A stretch of DNA of 64,000 bases from Alkalicoccus chagannorensis DSM 18086 (GCF_000429725.1 NZ_KE386944.1:1-64000), one strand, 5' to 3'. Shown: positions 1 to 8,432, counted from the stretch's first letter. A program made the numbers and translations. Notes: a model not told the origin generated them from the sequence alone.

Positions 1-258
1 CAGGGCGCCCGCTTAGCAAGACGAAGCGTCTCAAACATTCCGCCAAGCGACGCGGATTTGGATTCGTCGCCGCACAAGCGGCGGTGACCTCCTTATCGCC
101 GGCTGCCCGTGGCAGCCGGGGCAGGGAAAAAGTTCAGTGGATGAAGCGCGGCAGGCGACTTGGCTCACCAGGCAGCCGAAGTTGGATCAGCATACCAAAA
201 AGCATCGATCACCTTCTTTTCGCTTGACGAAACTTGTCAGAAAATTTTAAAAAGTGAC
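1..258. other. Leading segment with no gene seen
   Basis: No coding region with a ribosome binding site was found in either strand before the rbs promoter. The stretch is GC-rich and includes a GCCGGCTGCC/GGCAGCCGG inverted repeat around 99-120. A similar GGCAGCCGG stretch lies beside two of the 21-bp arrays (about 21223 and 34107), so this may be intergenic repeat material or the end of a gene outside the window. Confidence 0.4.
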
Positions 259-287
259 TTGCTTCTTTAGCAGAACCGTGGTAGATT
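259..287 (+). promoter_or_regulatory. Predicted SigA promoter of the rbs operon
   Basis: TTGCTT at 259-264 and TAGATT at 282-287 are separated by 17 bases. A cre-like site and an rbs operator lie just downstream, the usual arrangement for repression by roadblock or promoter occlusion. Confidence 0.5.
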
Positions 288-293
288 GAACCT

Positions 294-308
294 ATGAAAG
301 CGCTTACG
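294..308 (+). promoter_or_regulatory. cre-like site (CcpA) in the rbs leader
   Basis: ATGAAAGCGCTTACG matches the cre consensus WTGNAANCGNWNNCW at every defined position but the last. Catabolite control of ribose operons by CcpA is established in Bacillus; the assignment here rests on the motif and its place just after the predicted promoter. Confidence 0.55.
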
Positions 309-310
309 TT

Positions 311-330
311 AAAATCTAAACGTTTACATT
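311..330. promoter_or_regulatory. RbsR operator, copy 1
   Basis: The 20-mer AAAATCTAAACGTTTACATT has a LacI-family dyad centre (TAAACGTTTA). The identical 20-mer occurs between rbsR and rbsD at 1374-1393. Position directly ahead of rbsR suggests autoregulation. Confidence 0.6.
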
Positions 331-348
331 GAAGAGCAGGTGAGGCAA

Positions 349-1374
349 TTGGGAAAGAAAGCGACGATTCTGGATGTAGCAAAAGAGGCGGGTGTGTCGG
401 TAGCTACCGTGTCCCGCGTCGTGAACAAACAGGGGGGCGTCAAGCAGGAAACGGAGGCACGTATTCTGGCTGCGATTGAGAAACTCGACTACGTCCGGAA
501 CGCGATTGCCCGAAGCATGGTACGAAAGGAAACGAAGACGATCGGCGTCATCATTCCAGACATGACGAACCCCTTTTTCTCGAAAGTCATCTCCGGCATT
601 GAGCAGGCAGCCCTGAACGATCACTACTTTACGATCATTTCGAACTCGCACGAATCGGAAGCAAGAGAGGAAGAAATTCTCGACCACTACCTGCAGCGCG
701 GGGTCGACGGCCTTGTCATTACAACCGCAAACGAGACCGGTCATCAGCTCGATGCGTTCATGAAGTCGAACATTCCCGTCGTCGCCGTCGACCGGCAGCT
801 GAAGCAGTATGAAGTCGACACCGTGCTCTCGGGCAACCGGGAAGGGTCCTTTGAAGCCGTCCAGCACTTGATCCAGGAAGGCTTCCGGCGAATTGCAATC
901 ATCCGTGGACCACAGCACACCACGCCAGGCCTGGAACGCTTTAAAGGCTACTTGAAAGCGCTGCAGATGCACGGCATTCACATGGAAGAAGAGCTGATCG
1001 TGGATGGGGATTTCATGGAAGAGAGCGGGTATCAATGCATTCAGCGGCTCTATCACATGGATCACCCGCCGGATGCGGTGTTTTCCTCGAACAACTTGAT
1101 GAGCATCGGAGCGGTGAAGGCGATGAAAGATTTGAACTGGGAGATCGGCTTCGAAGTCGGGTTCTCCGGCTTTGATGATATTGAGATTGCGACCTTCATG
1201 GAGCCGAACCTGACGATGGTCTCGCGAAACATGGAAGGCCTCGGTGAAGTCGCCTTTAAGTACCTGCAGCGCCGGATGAGAGAACCGGATCCGAGCCGTC
1301 CGAAGCGGGAATACATCATGGCTCCGTCGCTGATTGTCCGGGAATCCGGCAGAAGACTTCGAAGGCATGTGTAA
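349..1374 (+). CDS. rbsR: Ribose operon repressor, LacI family
   Basis: This is a LacI/GalR transcription factor of about 341 residues. The N-terminus has the classic helix-turn-helix and hinge (ATILDVAKEAGVSVATVSRV), followed by a periplasmic-binding-protein-like effector domain starting near IGVIIPDMTNPFF. It heads a complete ribose operon, so the effector is most likely ribose or a derivative. I chose the TTG at 349 because AGGTGA at 338-343 precedes it by five bases and the protein then begins just ahead of the helix-turn-helix as in relatives; a GTG at 340 is the alternative. Identical operators before this gene and before rbsD suggest that it controls itself and the downstream genes. 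Confidence 0.9.
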   Translation: MGKKATILDVAKEAGVSVATVSRVVNKQGGVKQETEARILAAIEKLDYVRNAIARSMVRKETKTIGVIIPDMTNPFFSKVISGIEQAALNDHYFTIISNSHESEAREEEILDHYLQRGVDGLVITTANETGHQLDAFMKSNIPVVAVDRQLKQYEVDTVLSGNREGSFEAVQHLIQEGFRRIAIIRGPQHTTPGLERFKGYLKALQMHGIHMEEELIVDGDFMEESGYQCIQRLYHMDHPPDAVFSSNNLMSIGAVKAMKDLNWEIGFEVGFSGFDDIEIATFMEPNLTMVSRNMEGLGEVAFKYLQRRMREPDPSRPKREYIMAPSLIVRESGRRLRRHV

Positions 1375-1393
1375 AAATCTAAACGTTTACATT
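1374..1393. promoter_or_regulatory. RbsR operator, copy 2
   Basis: This is an exact copy of the 20-mer at 311-330. It overlaps the last base of the rbsR stop codon and lies 22 bases ahead of the rbsD start, so it could separate rbsR expression from that of the transport genes or form a loop with copy 1. Confidence 0.55.
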
Positions 1394-1415
1394 CCAGTTA
1401 GGGAGGAGCCTGACC

Positions 1416-1814
1416 ATGAACAAAGGGAACATTCTTCATCCTGAGCTGAACCGGCTCATTGCGGAAACCGGGCACATGGAAGAAATTGTCGTTACTGACG
1501 CGGGACTGCCGATCCCGGAGGAGGCAGGAACGAGAATCGACCTGGCTCTGGAAGAAGGCATGGTGCCGTTTCTGACGCTGCTGGACGCGGTGCGCTCCAC
1601 GTTTTCTGTCGAGAAAATCATTCTGGCAGAAGAAATCAAATCGAAAAGTCCGGAAATGGAGCAGGCGATCCTCGATCGGTTTCCCGGCATGGAAACCGAG
1701 TACGTGCCGCATCCGGATTTCAAGCAGCGGACGAAAAACGCCAGAGGGCTCGTGCGCTCCGGAGAATTCACGCCGTACGCCAACGTCATTCTGGTAGGGG
1801 GAGTCGTGTACTAA
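1416..1814 (+). CDS. rbsD: D-ribose pyranase
   Basis: RbsD speeds conversion of the beta-pyranose form of ribose to the furanose form used by ribokinase. The product has 132 residues, the normal length, with the N-terminal signature MNKGNILHPELNRLI, the catalytic histidine expected at position 20 (ETGH), and the C-terminal TPYANVILVGGV motif. A strong GGGAGGAG ribosome binding site precedes the ATG. It is the first structural gene after rbsR, and rbsA follows after 12 bases, consistent with cotranscription. Confidence 0.95.
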   Translation: MNKGNILHPELNRLIAETGHMEEIVVTDAGLPIPEEAGTRIDLALEEGMVPFLTLLDAVRSTFSVEKIILAEEIKSKSPEMEQAILDRFPGMETEYVPHPDFKQRTKNARGLVRSGEFTPYANVILVGGVVY

Positions 1815-1826
1815 GGGGGGATACAC

Positions 1827-3320
1827 ATGAATCTGCTTCGTATGGAGAAAATGAACAAAGCGTTCAACCGCATTTACGTGCTCCGAGACATCGATCTGCA
1901 CGTAGATAAAGGGGAAATCGTCGCACTGCTCGGAGAAAACGGAGCGGGCAAATCCACACTCATGAAGCTGCTGGCAGGCATACATGATCCGACCTCTGGA
2001 AGCATCTATTTAAAAGGGGAAAAGGTCGAGATCAATGGACCGAAACATTCGCAGCGGCTCGGGATCAGCATCATCCACCAGGAGTTCAACCTGCTGCGGG
2101 AGCTGTCGATCGCCGAAAACCTGCACATCGGCAGCTACTTGACGAAGGGGGGCGGACGGATCGACTGGAAAGCGATGAACGATCATACAAAAGAGATGCT
2201 GGAGCGCGTCGGGCTTTCCCGGCTCGATCCGAAAACGCTCATTAAAAACTGCTCCATCGCCGAACAGCAGCTGATTGAAATCGCCAAAGCGCTGTCCGTC
2301 GAAGCCGAAATCCTCATCATGGATGAGCCGACCGCGACGCTGAATAACGAAGAGACCGAAAGGCTCCTCACCCTCATGGAGGAACTGCGCCAGCAGGAAT
2401 TGGGGATTATATTCATCACCCACCGGCTCGATGAAGTCATCCAGGGGGCCACCCGCTTCGAAGTCATCCGCGATGGGGAGTATATCGGCGGGGCGGAAGT
2501 AGAAGGGCACACGAAGGATGAAATTGTCACGATGATGGTCGGGCGCCGTCTTTCAGACATGTTTCCCGAGCGGGTGAAGCAGTACGGCGATCCGCTGCTG
2601 GAGGTCGAGCATCTGCACGTGAAAAACAAGCTCGAAGATATTCACTTCACCGTGCATGAAGGGGAGATCCTCGGCATCGCAGGCCTCGTCGGTTCGGGGA
2701 AAACAGAGCTCTCCAAAGCCCTCTTCGGCATGCAGAAGCTCGAGAGCGGCCGGGTGATTATGGCCGGGAAAGACATTCAAACGCCGAAGGAAGCGATCGA
2801 TGCCGGCATCGCGCTCGTCACCGACGACCGAAAAGAAGAAGGTCTCATTCTGGATTTATCCGTTGCCGAAAACCTGCTGCTGCCGAGCTACCGCAAAATC
2901 GCTTCCTACGGCCGGCTGAACAAGAAGAAAATGAAAGACATTGTGGACCGGTGGTTTTCCGGGCTGTCGATCAAAGCGTCCAGTCCGCAGGTGGAGGTCC
3001 GTACCCTGAGCGGCGGGAACCAGCAGAAGGTAGTCCTCGGCAAATGGCTGCAGATGGACCCGAAGCTGCTCATCCTCAATGAACCGACCCGGGGCATTGA
3101 TATCGGGGCTAAGCAGGAGATTTACAAAATCATCAAAGACCTCTCAGCCGAAGGGATTGCCGTTATTCTGATTTCCTCGGAAATGCCGGAAATTCTCGGC
3201 ATGGCCCACCGGGTGCTCGTCATGCACGACGGACGGCTGACCGGCGAAATGGAAATCGAGGATGCGACTCAGGAAAAAATCTTTCAATATGCCGTTGGTG
3301 GTGATCCTCATGGAAACTAA
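1827..3320 (+). CDS. rbsA: Ribose ABC transporter ATP-binding protein (two ABC domains)
   Basis: This 497-residue protein is the energy-coupling subunit of the ribose importer at the cytoplasmic face of the membrane. It has two fused nucleotide-binding domains. The first carries an intact Walker A (GENGAGKST, residues 36-44) and Walker B (ILIMDEPTATL). The second has a degenerate P-loop (GLVGSGKTE) but a good signature (LSGGNQQKV) and Walker B (LLILNEPTRGID), as is typical for sugar importers of this class. The start is preceded by AAGGGGGG. The last codons overlap the start of rbsC, which suggests translational coupling. Confidence 0.95.
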   Translation: MNLLRMEKMNKAFNRIYVLRDIDLHVDKGEIVALLGENGAGKSTLMKLLAGIHDPTSGSIYLKGEKVEINGPKHSQRLGISIIHQEFNLLRELSIAENLHIGSYLTKGGGRIDWKAMNDHTKEMLERVGLSRLDPKTLIKNCSIAEQQLIEIAKALSVEAEILIMDEPTATLNNEETERLLTLMEELRQQELGIIFITHRLDEVIQGATRFEVIRDGEYIGGAEVEGHTKDEIVTMMVGRRLSDMFPERVKQYGDPLLEVEHLHVKNKLEDIHFTVHEGEILGIAGLVGSGKTELSKALFGMQKLESGRVIMAGKDIQTPKEAIDAGIALVTDDRKEEGLILDLSVAENLLLPSYRKIASYGRLNKKKMKDIVDRWFSGLSIKASSPQVEVRTLSGGNQQKVVLGKWLQMDPKLLILNEPTRGIDIGAKQEIYKIIKDLSAEGIAVILISSEMPEILGMAHRVLVMHDGRLTGEMEIEDATQEKIFQYAVGGDPHGN

Positions 3321-4272
3321 TACGAATACGGGCTGGATTAAAACAGCATTGCTGCTGGACCGGTTCCGCGTCCTGATTATCTTCGTTGTCCTGCTCATTA
3401 TCGCCAGTCTCGTCTCGGACGCCTTCTTTACCGTCACGAACTTGTTTAACGTGTTCCGTCAGGTGTCGATCGTCGGGATTATCGCCGTTGGAATGACGCT
3501 CGTGATTCTGACCGCGGGCATCGACTTGTCCGTCGGCTCGGTCATGGCCTTTACCGGCGCGGTTGCTGCCGGCGTCATCACGGCCGGCCTGCCGTTCCCC
3601 GTTGCCATTCTGCTTTGTCTTCTCGTCGGCCTGCTGATCGGCGCGTTCAACGGGGTCGTCGTCGCGAAAGGCGGCGTGCCGCCGTTCATCGCAACGCTGG
3701 CGATGATGGTCATCGCCAGAGGGATGACGCTGGTGCTGACAGGCGGAAGTCCGACCGTCATCACCGAACCGGCCTACCGGTTCATTGGAAGCGGCCAGAT
3801 CCTCGGCATTCCGTTTCCTGTTGTGCTGATGGTGACCATTTTCGCGGTCATGTTCTGGGTGCTGAAAAACACGACGTTCGGCCGTAACATTTATGCCGTC
3901 GGTGGAAACGAAGAGGCGGCGAAACTCGCCGGGATCAACGTGGACAGAGTCAAAATTTCCGTCTACGCGCTGACCGGCATGTTTGCCTCGATTTCCGCTT
4001 TAATATATACGTCCCGGCTCATGACGGCCCAGCCCAACGCCGGGGTCATGCTCGAACTCGATGCCATTGCCGCCGTCATTATCGGAGGTACGAGGCTGAC
4101 CGGAGGAAAGGGGGGAGTCATCGGAACCTTGATCGGGGCGCTGATCATGGGGGTGCTGGATAACATCTTGAACCTCGCCAACGTATCGCCTTTTTATCAG
4201 GACATTGCCAAAGGTCTCGTCATTTTAGCTGCAGTGCTGCTGGACAGCCGCTTGTCGAAATTAAACAAATAA
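3310..4272 (+). CDS. rbsC: Ribose ABC transporter permease
   Basis: RbsC forms the transmembrane channel of the ribose importer. The product (320 residues from this start) is highly hydrophobic with roughly eight to ten membrane segments and family motifs such as GMTLVILTAGIDLSVGS and GGNEEAAKLAGIN. I chose the ATG at 3310, which overlaps the end of rbsA by 11 bases and follows a GGTGGTGAT ribosome binding site; an upstream start at 3262 would give an unusual basic N-terminus lying fully inside rbsA. The rbsB reading frame follows within 15 bases. Confidence 0.93.
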   Translation: METNTNTGWIKTALLLDRFRVLIIFVVLLIIASLVSDAFFTVTNLFNVFRQVSIVGIIAVGMTLVILTAGIDLSVGSVMAFTGAVAAGVITAGLPFPVAILLCLLVGLLIGAFNGVVVAKGGVPPFIATLAMMVIARGMTLVLTGGSPTVITEPAYRFIGSGQILGIPFPVVLMVTIFAVMFWVLKNTTFGRNIYAVGGNEEAAKLAGINVDRVKISVYALTGMFASISALIYTSRLMTAQPNAGVMLELDAIAAVIIGGTRLTGGKGGVIGTLIGALIMGVLDNILNLANVSPFYQDIAKGLVILAAVLLDSRLSKLNK

Positions 4273-4286
4273 TGGGGGTAATGAAC

Positions 4287-5360
4287 ATGAAAAAGGTTTG
4301 GATGGTCTCTGCTGTTGCTGTTTTTGGCCTCTTGAGTGCCTGTGGGGATAACGATGTGGAGAATGAAGGCGCCGCTGATAACGACATGAACAATAATATG
4401 AATAACGATATGGACAACAACATGGATGACGACAATAACACGAACGACGAGAACGACATGAACAATAATGACGCGAACAACAACGCCAACAACAATAACG
4501 GCGGCGCAGATGGAGACTACACCGTAGCGCTTGCCATGAACACGCTTGACAACCCGTTTTTCGTCGACTTGAGTGAAGGGGCCGAAGAAACCGCAGAAGA
4601 GGAGGGGCTTGACCTCATCATGACGGACTCCCAGGGAGATGCCGGCCAGCAGGCGTCCGACGTGGAAAACCTGCTCACCCAGTCCCCGGATCTGCTCATC
4701 CTGAATCCGGTTGACAGTGACGCAGCCGAACAGATCGTCCTGATGGCAAACGAGCAGGACGTGCCGGTACTGACCGTGGACCGCCAGGCCTCCGGCGGGG
4801 ATGTCATCAGCCATATCGGTTTTGACGCCCTTCGATCCGGAAACATTGCCGGTGAGTTCGTTTCGGACACCCTTGAAGGAGAAGGCAATGTCGTAGAAAT
4901 CCAGGGGATCCTCGGTACGAACGTCGGCCGGGACCGGAGTGAAGGGTTCAATGAGCATATTGAAGAGCACGACGGGATTGAAATCATCGCCAGCCAGTCG
5001 GCCAACTTTGACCGCGGGGAAGCGCTGAACGTGGCGGAGGACATCCTCCAGGCCAACGACGATATTGATGCGATCTATGCTGCTAACGATGAAATGGTGA
5101 TGGGTGCCCTCTCCGCAGTCGAAGCCGCCGGACGGGAAGATGATATCGTCATGATCGGCACCGATGCGATTGATCCGGCGATGGAGGCGATTCAGGAAGG
5201 GCGTCTGGACGCAACGATTGCAGAACCGCCGTTTTTCCTCGGACGTGATGCGGTCCACACTGCGGTGGACGTGTTGAACGGAGAAGACGTGGATGAGATG
5301 ATTACCCTTGAAAACCAGCTTGTGACCGAGGAGAATGTCGACGAGATTGAAACCAGGTAG
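4287..5360 (+). CDS. rbsB: Ribose-binding lipoprotein
   Basis: RbsB captures ribose outside the membrane and delivers it to RbsAC. It begins with a lipoprotein signal peptide ending in the lipobox LLSAC, followed by a linker of about 55 residues made almost only of Asn, Asp, Glu and Met, then a type I periplasmic-binding fold (YTVALAMNTLDNPFF, then LLILNPVDSDAA and IYAANDEMVMGA). The start at 4287 was chosen because GGGGGT precedes it at good spacing and it gives a compact signal peptide; 4272 and 4281 are also in frame. The long acidic linker is unusual against non-halophilic homologues and matches other lipoproteins in this window. Confidence 0.93.
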   Translation: MKKVWMVSAVAVFGLLSACGDNDVENEGAADNDMNNNMNNDMDNNMDDDNNTNDENDMNNNDANNNANNNNGGADGDYTVALAMNTLDNPFFVDLSEGAEETAEEEGLDLIMTDSQGDAGQQASDVENLLTQSPDLLILNPVDSDAAEQIVLMANEQDVPVLTVDRQASGGDVISHIGFDALRSGNIAGEFVSDTLEGEGNVVEIQGILGTNVGRDRSEGFNEHIEEHDGIEIIASQSANFDRGEALNVAEDILQANDDIDAIYAANDEMVMGALSAVEAAGREDDIVMIGTDAIDPAMEAIQEGRLDATIAEPPFFLGRDAVHTAVDVLNGEDVDEMITLENQLVTEENVDEIETR

Positions 5361-5368
5361 GTGAGAGC

Positions 5369-6286
5369 ATGACGAAAATTACGGTAGTAGGAAGTTATGT
5401 CACGGATTTGACGGCACGGACCCCGCATATGCCGAAACCCGGAGAGACCGTCCTCGGCGGTCCCTTCCGGATGGGGCCTGGAGGTAAAGGCGGCAACCAG
5501 GCGGTTGCCGCCGCACGGCTCGGCGCGGAGGTGACGATGGTCACGAAGCTCGGGCGCGACCTTTTCGCAGAAGAAGCACGCCGCAACTTCCAGGAGGAGG
5601 GCATTGACACCCGGTTCATCTCTGAATCAGCCGAGGAAGCAACCGGCGCCGCCTTGATTGCCGTAGACGATCACGGGGAGAACATGATCGTCGTCACACT
5701 TGGGGCCTGCGGCGATCTTTCCGCAGCCGATGTCGCCGAGGCAGAAGAGGCGATTGCGGCATCTGATGTCGTGCTGCTGCAGCTGGAAACCTCTATGGAG
5801 GCAGTGGAAGCCGCTGTCGCCGCTGCTGCAGAACACGACCGCATGGTCATCCTGAATCCGGCGCCCTTTCAGCCGGTACCGGACGCACTGCTGCAGCAGG
5901 TTGACTGCATCACGCCGAATGAAACCGAAGCCGGCCTCCTTACTGGCATGGAAGTGAACAGCCGGGAAACAGCTGCAGCCGCTGCAGACATTTTGTTTGA
6001 GAAAGGCATTGGCATTGTCATCATTACGCTCGGCGGCGATGGCTGTTACGTCCGGGAAGCTGCCGGCGGCTATCACGTCCCGGCGATGCGCGCGGAAGTG
6101 TACGACACGACCGGTGCCGGCGATGCATTCAATGGAGCCCTCGCTCATTTTCTTGCAGAAGGCAAGCCCCTCGCCGCCGCCAGCCGCCTCGCCAACGCCG
6201 CCGCTGCGATTTCGGTCACCAGGGCAGGCACCGCACCGGCGATGGCTTACGAGCACGAGCTGGAGGCGTATGGAATCGAAGAATAA
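5369..6286 (+). CDS. rbsK: Ribokinase
   Basis: Ribokinase phosphorylates ribose to ribose 5-phosphate. The 305-residue product shows the PfkB signatures: an N-terminal GGKGGNQAVAAARLG motif and the C-terminal DTTGAGDAFNG motif with catalytic Asp252. It is the last gene of the operon, eight bases after rbsB, with TAGGTGAG as ribosome binding site. In B. subtilis the order is rbsRKDACB, so its move to the end is a local rearrangement; this order occurs in other bacteria. A strong terminator follows. Confidence 0.94.
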   Translation: MTKITVVGSYVTDLTARTPHMPKPGETVLGGPFRMGPGGKGGNQAVAAARLGAEVTMVTKLGRDLFAEEARRNFQEEGIDTRFISESAEEATGAALIAVDDHGENMIVVTLGACGDLSAADVAEAEEAIAASDVVLLQLETSMEAVEAAVAAAAEHDRMVILNPAPFQPVPDALLQQVDCITPNETEAGLLTGMEVNSRETAAAAADILFEKGIGIVIITLGGDGCYVREAAGGYHVPAMRAEVYDTTGAGDAFNGALAHFLAEGKPLAAASRLANAAAAISVTRAGTAPAMAYEHELEAYGIEE

Positions 6287-6330
6287 TCATGGCTGTGCTC
6301 CTTCCCCTCCCCCGGGAAGTCCGCATAGAG

Positions 6331-6367
6331 CAGCCCCCGGTCTGATCCGCAGACCGGGGGCTGTTTT
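6331..6367 (+). terminator. Rho-independent terminator of the rbs operon
   Basis: A 13-bp stem (CAGCCCCCGGTCT paired with AGACCGGGGGCTG) with a seven-base loop is followed by a run of T. It lies 45 bases after rbsK. Confidence 0.9.
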
Positions 6368-6426
6368 TAGGAGAAAGCCGGCCGAAGCGGGAAACATGCG
6401 GCCAGGCCTTCCCGCTTCCGAGGCAT

Positions 6427-6468
6427 ACAAAAATCCCGCGTCGGAAGCGAAGATGCTTCCGGCGCGGG
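6427..6468 (-). terminator. Terminator of the small membrane protein gene
   Basis: CCCGCGTCGGAAGC (6435-6448) pairs with GCTTCCGGCGCGGG (6455-6468). On the minus strand the stem is followed by ATTTTTGT, so it ends transcription from the gene at 6490-6723. Confidence 0.8.
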
Positions 6469-6489
6469 AGGACAGCCTGTTCTGCTGAT

Positions 6490-6723
6490 TTACACACTCT
6501 TGTGAGCGGCTTCTCTCTCTGCTGTGCGCTGTTCTTTGCAGCGTTCCGACCAGGTGAAGAGAGCCGCAGCGGCAGCAAAACTGCCCATCACCAAGGCGAA
6601 AATCACCGACTGCAGCGTCGGTGACAGGAATACCATTCCGATCAGCAGGGCGCCCAGCAGAGGCAGGACAAACGTATTTCGTTCGTGCTTTTCTGTATAC
6701 GTTTTTCGTTGATTCCGCTTCAT
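6490..6723 (-). CDS. Small membrane protein, function unknown
   Basis: This 77-residue protein has a basic N-terminus (MKRNQRKTYTEKHERN), two predicted membrane segments (about residues 18-35 and 38-57) and a charged C-terminal tail. I do not recognise the family. A GGGGGTTGAG stretch lies ahead of the ATG. It is followed by its own terminator and lies just downstream of yvrJ on the same strand, 68 bases away, so the two may share a transcript with the sigO region. Codon use and composition match its neighbours. Confidence 0.65.
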   Translation of the reverse strand: MKRNQRKTYTEKHERNTFVLPLLGALLIGMVFLSPTLQSVIFALVMGSFAAAAALFTWSERCKEQRTAEREAAHKSV

Positions 6724-6791
6724 AGGCTCAACCCCCGTCCCAGAAATCCGGGTTCAGTGTATCATACCAGCAGCTGGAACAAAACCCTTTC

Positions 6792-6953
6792 TCATCCACT
6801 GTCTTCCCAGCGGCGGATCCGGCGCTCGAGGTGCTCCACTTCCTCGGCGAGCCGGTCGATCCGTTTTTCGAAACGGGTCAGCAGATAGGCCGCGACAAAT
6901 ACAGGAAAACCGACATTGCCGACGAACAGGGCCCACTCGGGTAACTGCATCAT
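6792..6953 (-). CDS. yvrJ: YvrJ family small membrane protein
   Basis: A 53-residue coding region is preceded by AAAGGAGGG at good spacing. The product starts MMQLPEWALFVGNVGFPVFV, continues with one membrane segment and then LLTRFEKRIDRLAEEVEHLE, a charged helix. The pattern 'GN-GFP ... YLLxRxEKxID' is that of the YvrJ family. In B. subtilis yvrJ is controlled by the SigO-RsoA sigma factor, and here sigO and rsoA lie about 0.7-1.4 kb upstream on the same strand, which supports the assignment. Its role is unknown. An ATG three bases further in is equally possible as start. Confidence 0.8.
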   Translation of the reverse strand: MMQLPEWALFVGNVGFPVFVAAYLLTRFEKRIDRLAEEVEHLERRIRRWEDSG

Positions 6954-7141
6954 CGCTATCCCTCCTTTCGAGAAGCTGACGAGCAGCTTCTCCTTTATAA
7001 AGGGGAATATACGTTCGTTTTTTAACCGAAAAAAAGAGATTGAGCCGAAAGATGCGGGGCCGTCCGGGCCTTTTCTTGAAGGTTCTGTGAAAGCCTAGTT
7101 TTGTTATAACAAAAGTACGCCTGCGGCTCTTTTTTCTTCGC

Positions 7142-7224
7142 CTGCCGCGGAGACATCCTTCCGCTCTCCCTCCCTTACGTCCGGAAGGATCGTCACGCTT
7201 TCTTTATCCGCAGGCGTCTCGAAA
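7142..7224 (+). repeat. Small inverted-end repeat element, copy 1
   Basis: The element begins TGCCGCGGAGA and ends CCGCAGGCGTCTCGAAA, so its ends are imperfect inverted repeats (GCCGYGG and CCRCAGGC). Related copies lie at 7290-7373 (opposite strand) and 63549-63631. The surrounding gene-free interval (6954-7646) holds nothing else but repeats. Confidence 0.6.
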
Positions 7225-7289
7225 AAGAGCCTGGGCCTGCTCCGTTTCATAAACGTTTCTTTTCTCTCAGAAGGACGCAGCGAAGACCG

Positions 7290-7373
7290 GCGGACGCCTG
7301 TGGAAGAAGAAGATCAGAAGATCCCGCAGGGCGTCAGACCGAGGAAGCTGGAGATTTCCTCCACGGCAAGCGT
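7290..7373 (-). repeat. Small inverted-end repeat element, copy 2
   Basis: This copy is inverted relative to copy 1 and closest to the copy at 63549. Read on the minus strand it starts GCTTGCCGTGGAGGAAA and ends TTCCACAGGCGTCCG. With copy 1 it makes a large inverted pair. Confidence 0.6.
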
Positions 7374-7439
7374 GCCGAGTTGCAGCGGCGTTTTCTGTCA
7401 TTGTCAACAATAAACAATAACGGAGCTTTCTTGAAAGTA

Positions 7440-7575
7440 GAGGAATGGATAAGTTCTCATACAAGAAGACGACGGCCTTGTCGGCTGCTCGGGAAGCATG
7501 AAGAACCTATGCTTCCCTCAAACATCTGCGGTACAAGCCGTTCCGGCCAAAAGGCGCTTTTGGTCGGTAATAAGC
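7440..7575 (+). repeat. Dispersed hairpin element, complete copy
   Basis: The 5' part (GTTCTCATACAAGAAGACGA) is followed by a central hairpin GGGAAGCAT (7491-7499)/ATGCTTCCC (7509-7517) with loop GAAGAACCT, then a 3' part (GCCGTTCCGGCCAAAAGGCG). A second 5' fragment starts at about 7577 (GTATAGGTTCTCATCGATGG). It lies just downstream of rsoA. Confidence 0.75.
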
Positions 7576-7646
7576 ATGTATAGGTTCTCATCGATGGAGA
7601 CGCGTAGGCGCACCAAGCTGGGAATCGGCGGGCTGCAGGGACTTGT

Positions 7647-7919
7647 TCACCGCTCCGGCCTCCACGTGCCGGCTGTATGGCGTCTGTCCCGGTGCCGTTG
7701 TTCGAAAAAACCGGTGTTCGTGTCGAGCGGGTAATGCATCGCAGCGTCGAGGAGCCAGACGATCAGCTCCTGATACAGATCCTCCCGCTCTTCCGGCGGC
7801 ACCTGCGTCAACGACGCACGGATTTTTGGTTCCATGTGATCAATCAGTTTTTGTTTTGGTTCCGGCTGGTCCGGATGCCGCTGGATGTCACGGATCAGGC
7901 CGGTCAGGATCGGTTTCAT
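7647..7919 (-). CDS. rsoA: SigO co-sigma factor RsoA-like protein
   Basis: The 90-residue product resembles a sigma-70 region 2 fragment: an N-terminal helical part ending in PKQKLIDHMEPKIRASL and then PPEEREDLYQELIVWLL, the 'DLxQEx' core-binding pattern seen in region 2. In B. subtilis RsoA (YvrHa, 79 residues) pairs with SigO (YvrI) to make a two-subunit sigma factor. Here the start overlaps the end of the upstream sigma-like gene by four bases (ATGA), which fits a stoichiometric pair. The C-terminal tail is rich in Arg, His and Asp and may be specific to this lineage. The assignment rests on the family pattern plus neighbours. Confidence 0.75.
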   Translation of the reverse strand: MKPILTGLIRDIQRHPDQPEPKQKLIDHMEPKIRASLTQVPPEEREDLYQELIVWLLDAAMHYPLDTNTGFFEQRHRDRRHTAGTWRPER

Positions 7920-8401
7920 CTAAGGTCCACGATCCGCTGCCGGAGGGAGGCCAGAGCCCGGCGCTTTACTCGAGAGACGCTCGGCGGCTGCATGCCGAGG
8001 CGTGCGGCGGTTTCGCGTGCCGGAAGCTGATGGAGAAAGACGGCTTCCAGTACCGACTGCTCCCGAATGGATAACGTTCGATACGCCTGATACAGCGTTT
8101 CGTCGGCGATCGCCCCGCTCAGCGAAGTCCCGTCTTCCCAAATCGGCTCGGCGTCAGGGGAAGGAAGATGCACGGGGAGGATGGAGGTGCTCTGTTTTCT
8201 CCGGCTCCGGTCCATTTGGACAGCGCGGAAGTGCAGCGAGCGGGCCAAGTAGCTGCGCAGCCGGATTTCGCTGCAGAAAGATCGAAACGCCGCGTCCAGC
8301 CGACGGCGGGCGGCGGGGCTCGGGGTGATCATGGCACGTGTGTACAGGTGATAGTAAGGCGGATGCTGCAGAAATCGGGTCGTGAGTGGGACGCGGGACA
8401 T
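7916..8401 (-). CDS. sigO: SigO-like RNA polymerase sigma factor
   Basis: The 161-residue product carries a C-terminal sigma region 4 helix-turn-helix: LSIREQSVLEAVFLHQLPARETAARLGMQ..SVSRVKRRALASLRQ. It has no region 2 of its own; that function would come from the overlapping rsoA. The start at 8401 follows AGGAGGTG with good spacing, and an upstream in-frame start at 8470 would place the promoter inside the gene. SigO in B. subtilis (176 residues) responds to acid or envelope stress and controls oxdC, yvrJ and itself; oxdC is not in this window. A good SigA-type promoter precedes it. Confidence 0.78.
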   Translation of the reverse strand: MSRVPLTTRFLQHPPYYHLYTRAMITPSPAARRRLDAAFRSFCSEIRLRSYLARSLHFRAVQMDRSRRKQSTSILPVHLPSPDAEPIWEDGTSLSGAIADETLYQAYRTLSIREQSVLEAVFLHQLPARETAARLGMQPPSVSRVKRRALASLRQRIVDLR

Positions 8402-8432
8402 GGGGCACCTCCTAAGGGAACGCTTGTTCTGT

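Noticed and set aside
8154-8408. Small frames on both strands over sigO
   Set aside because: They overlap the recognised sigma gene in other frames and have proline/arginine-rich products typical of shadows.
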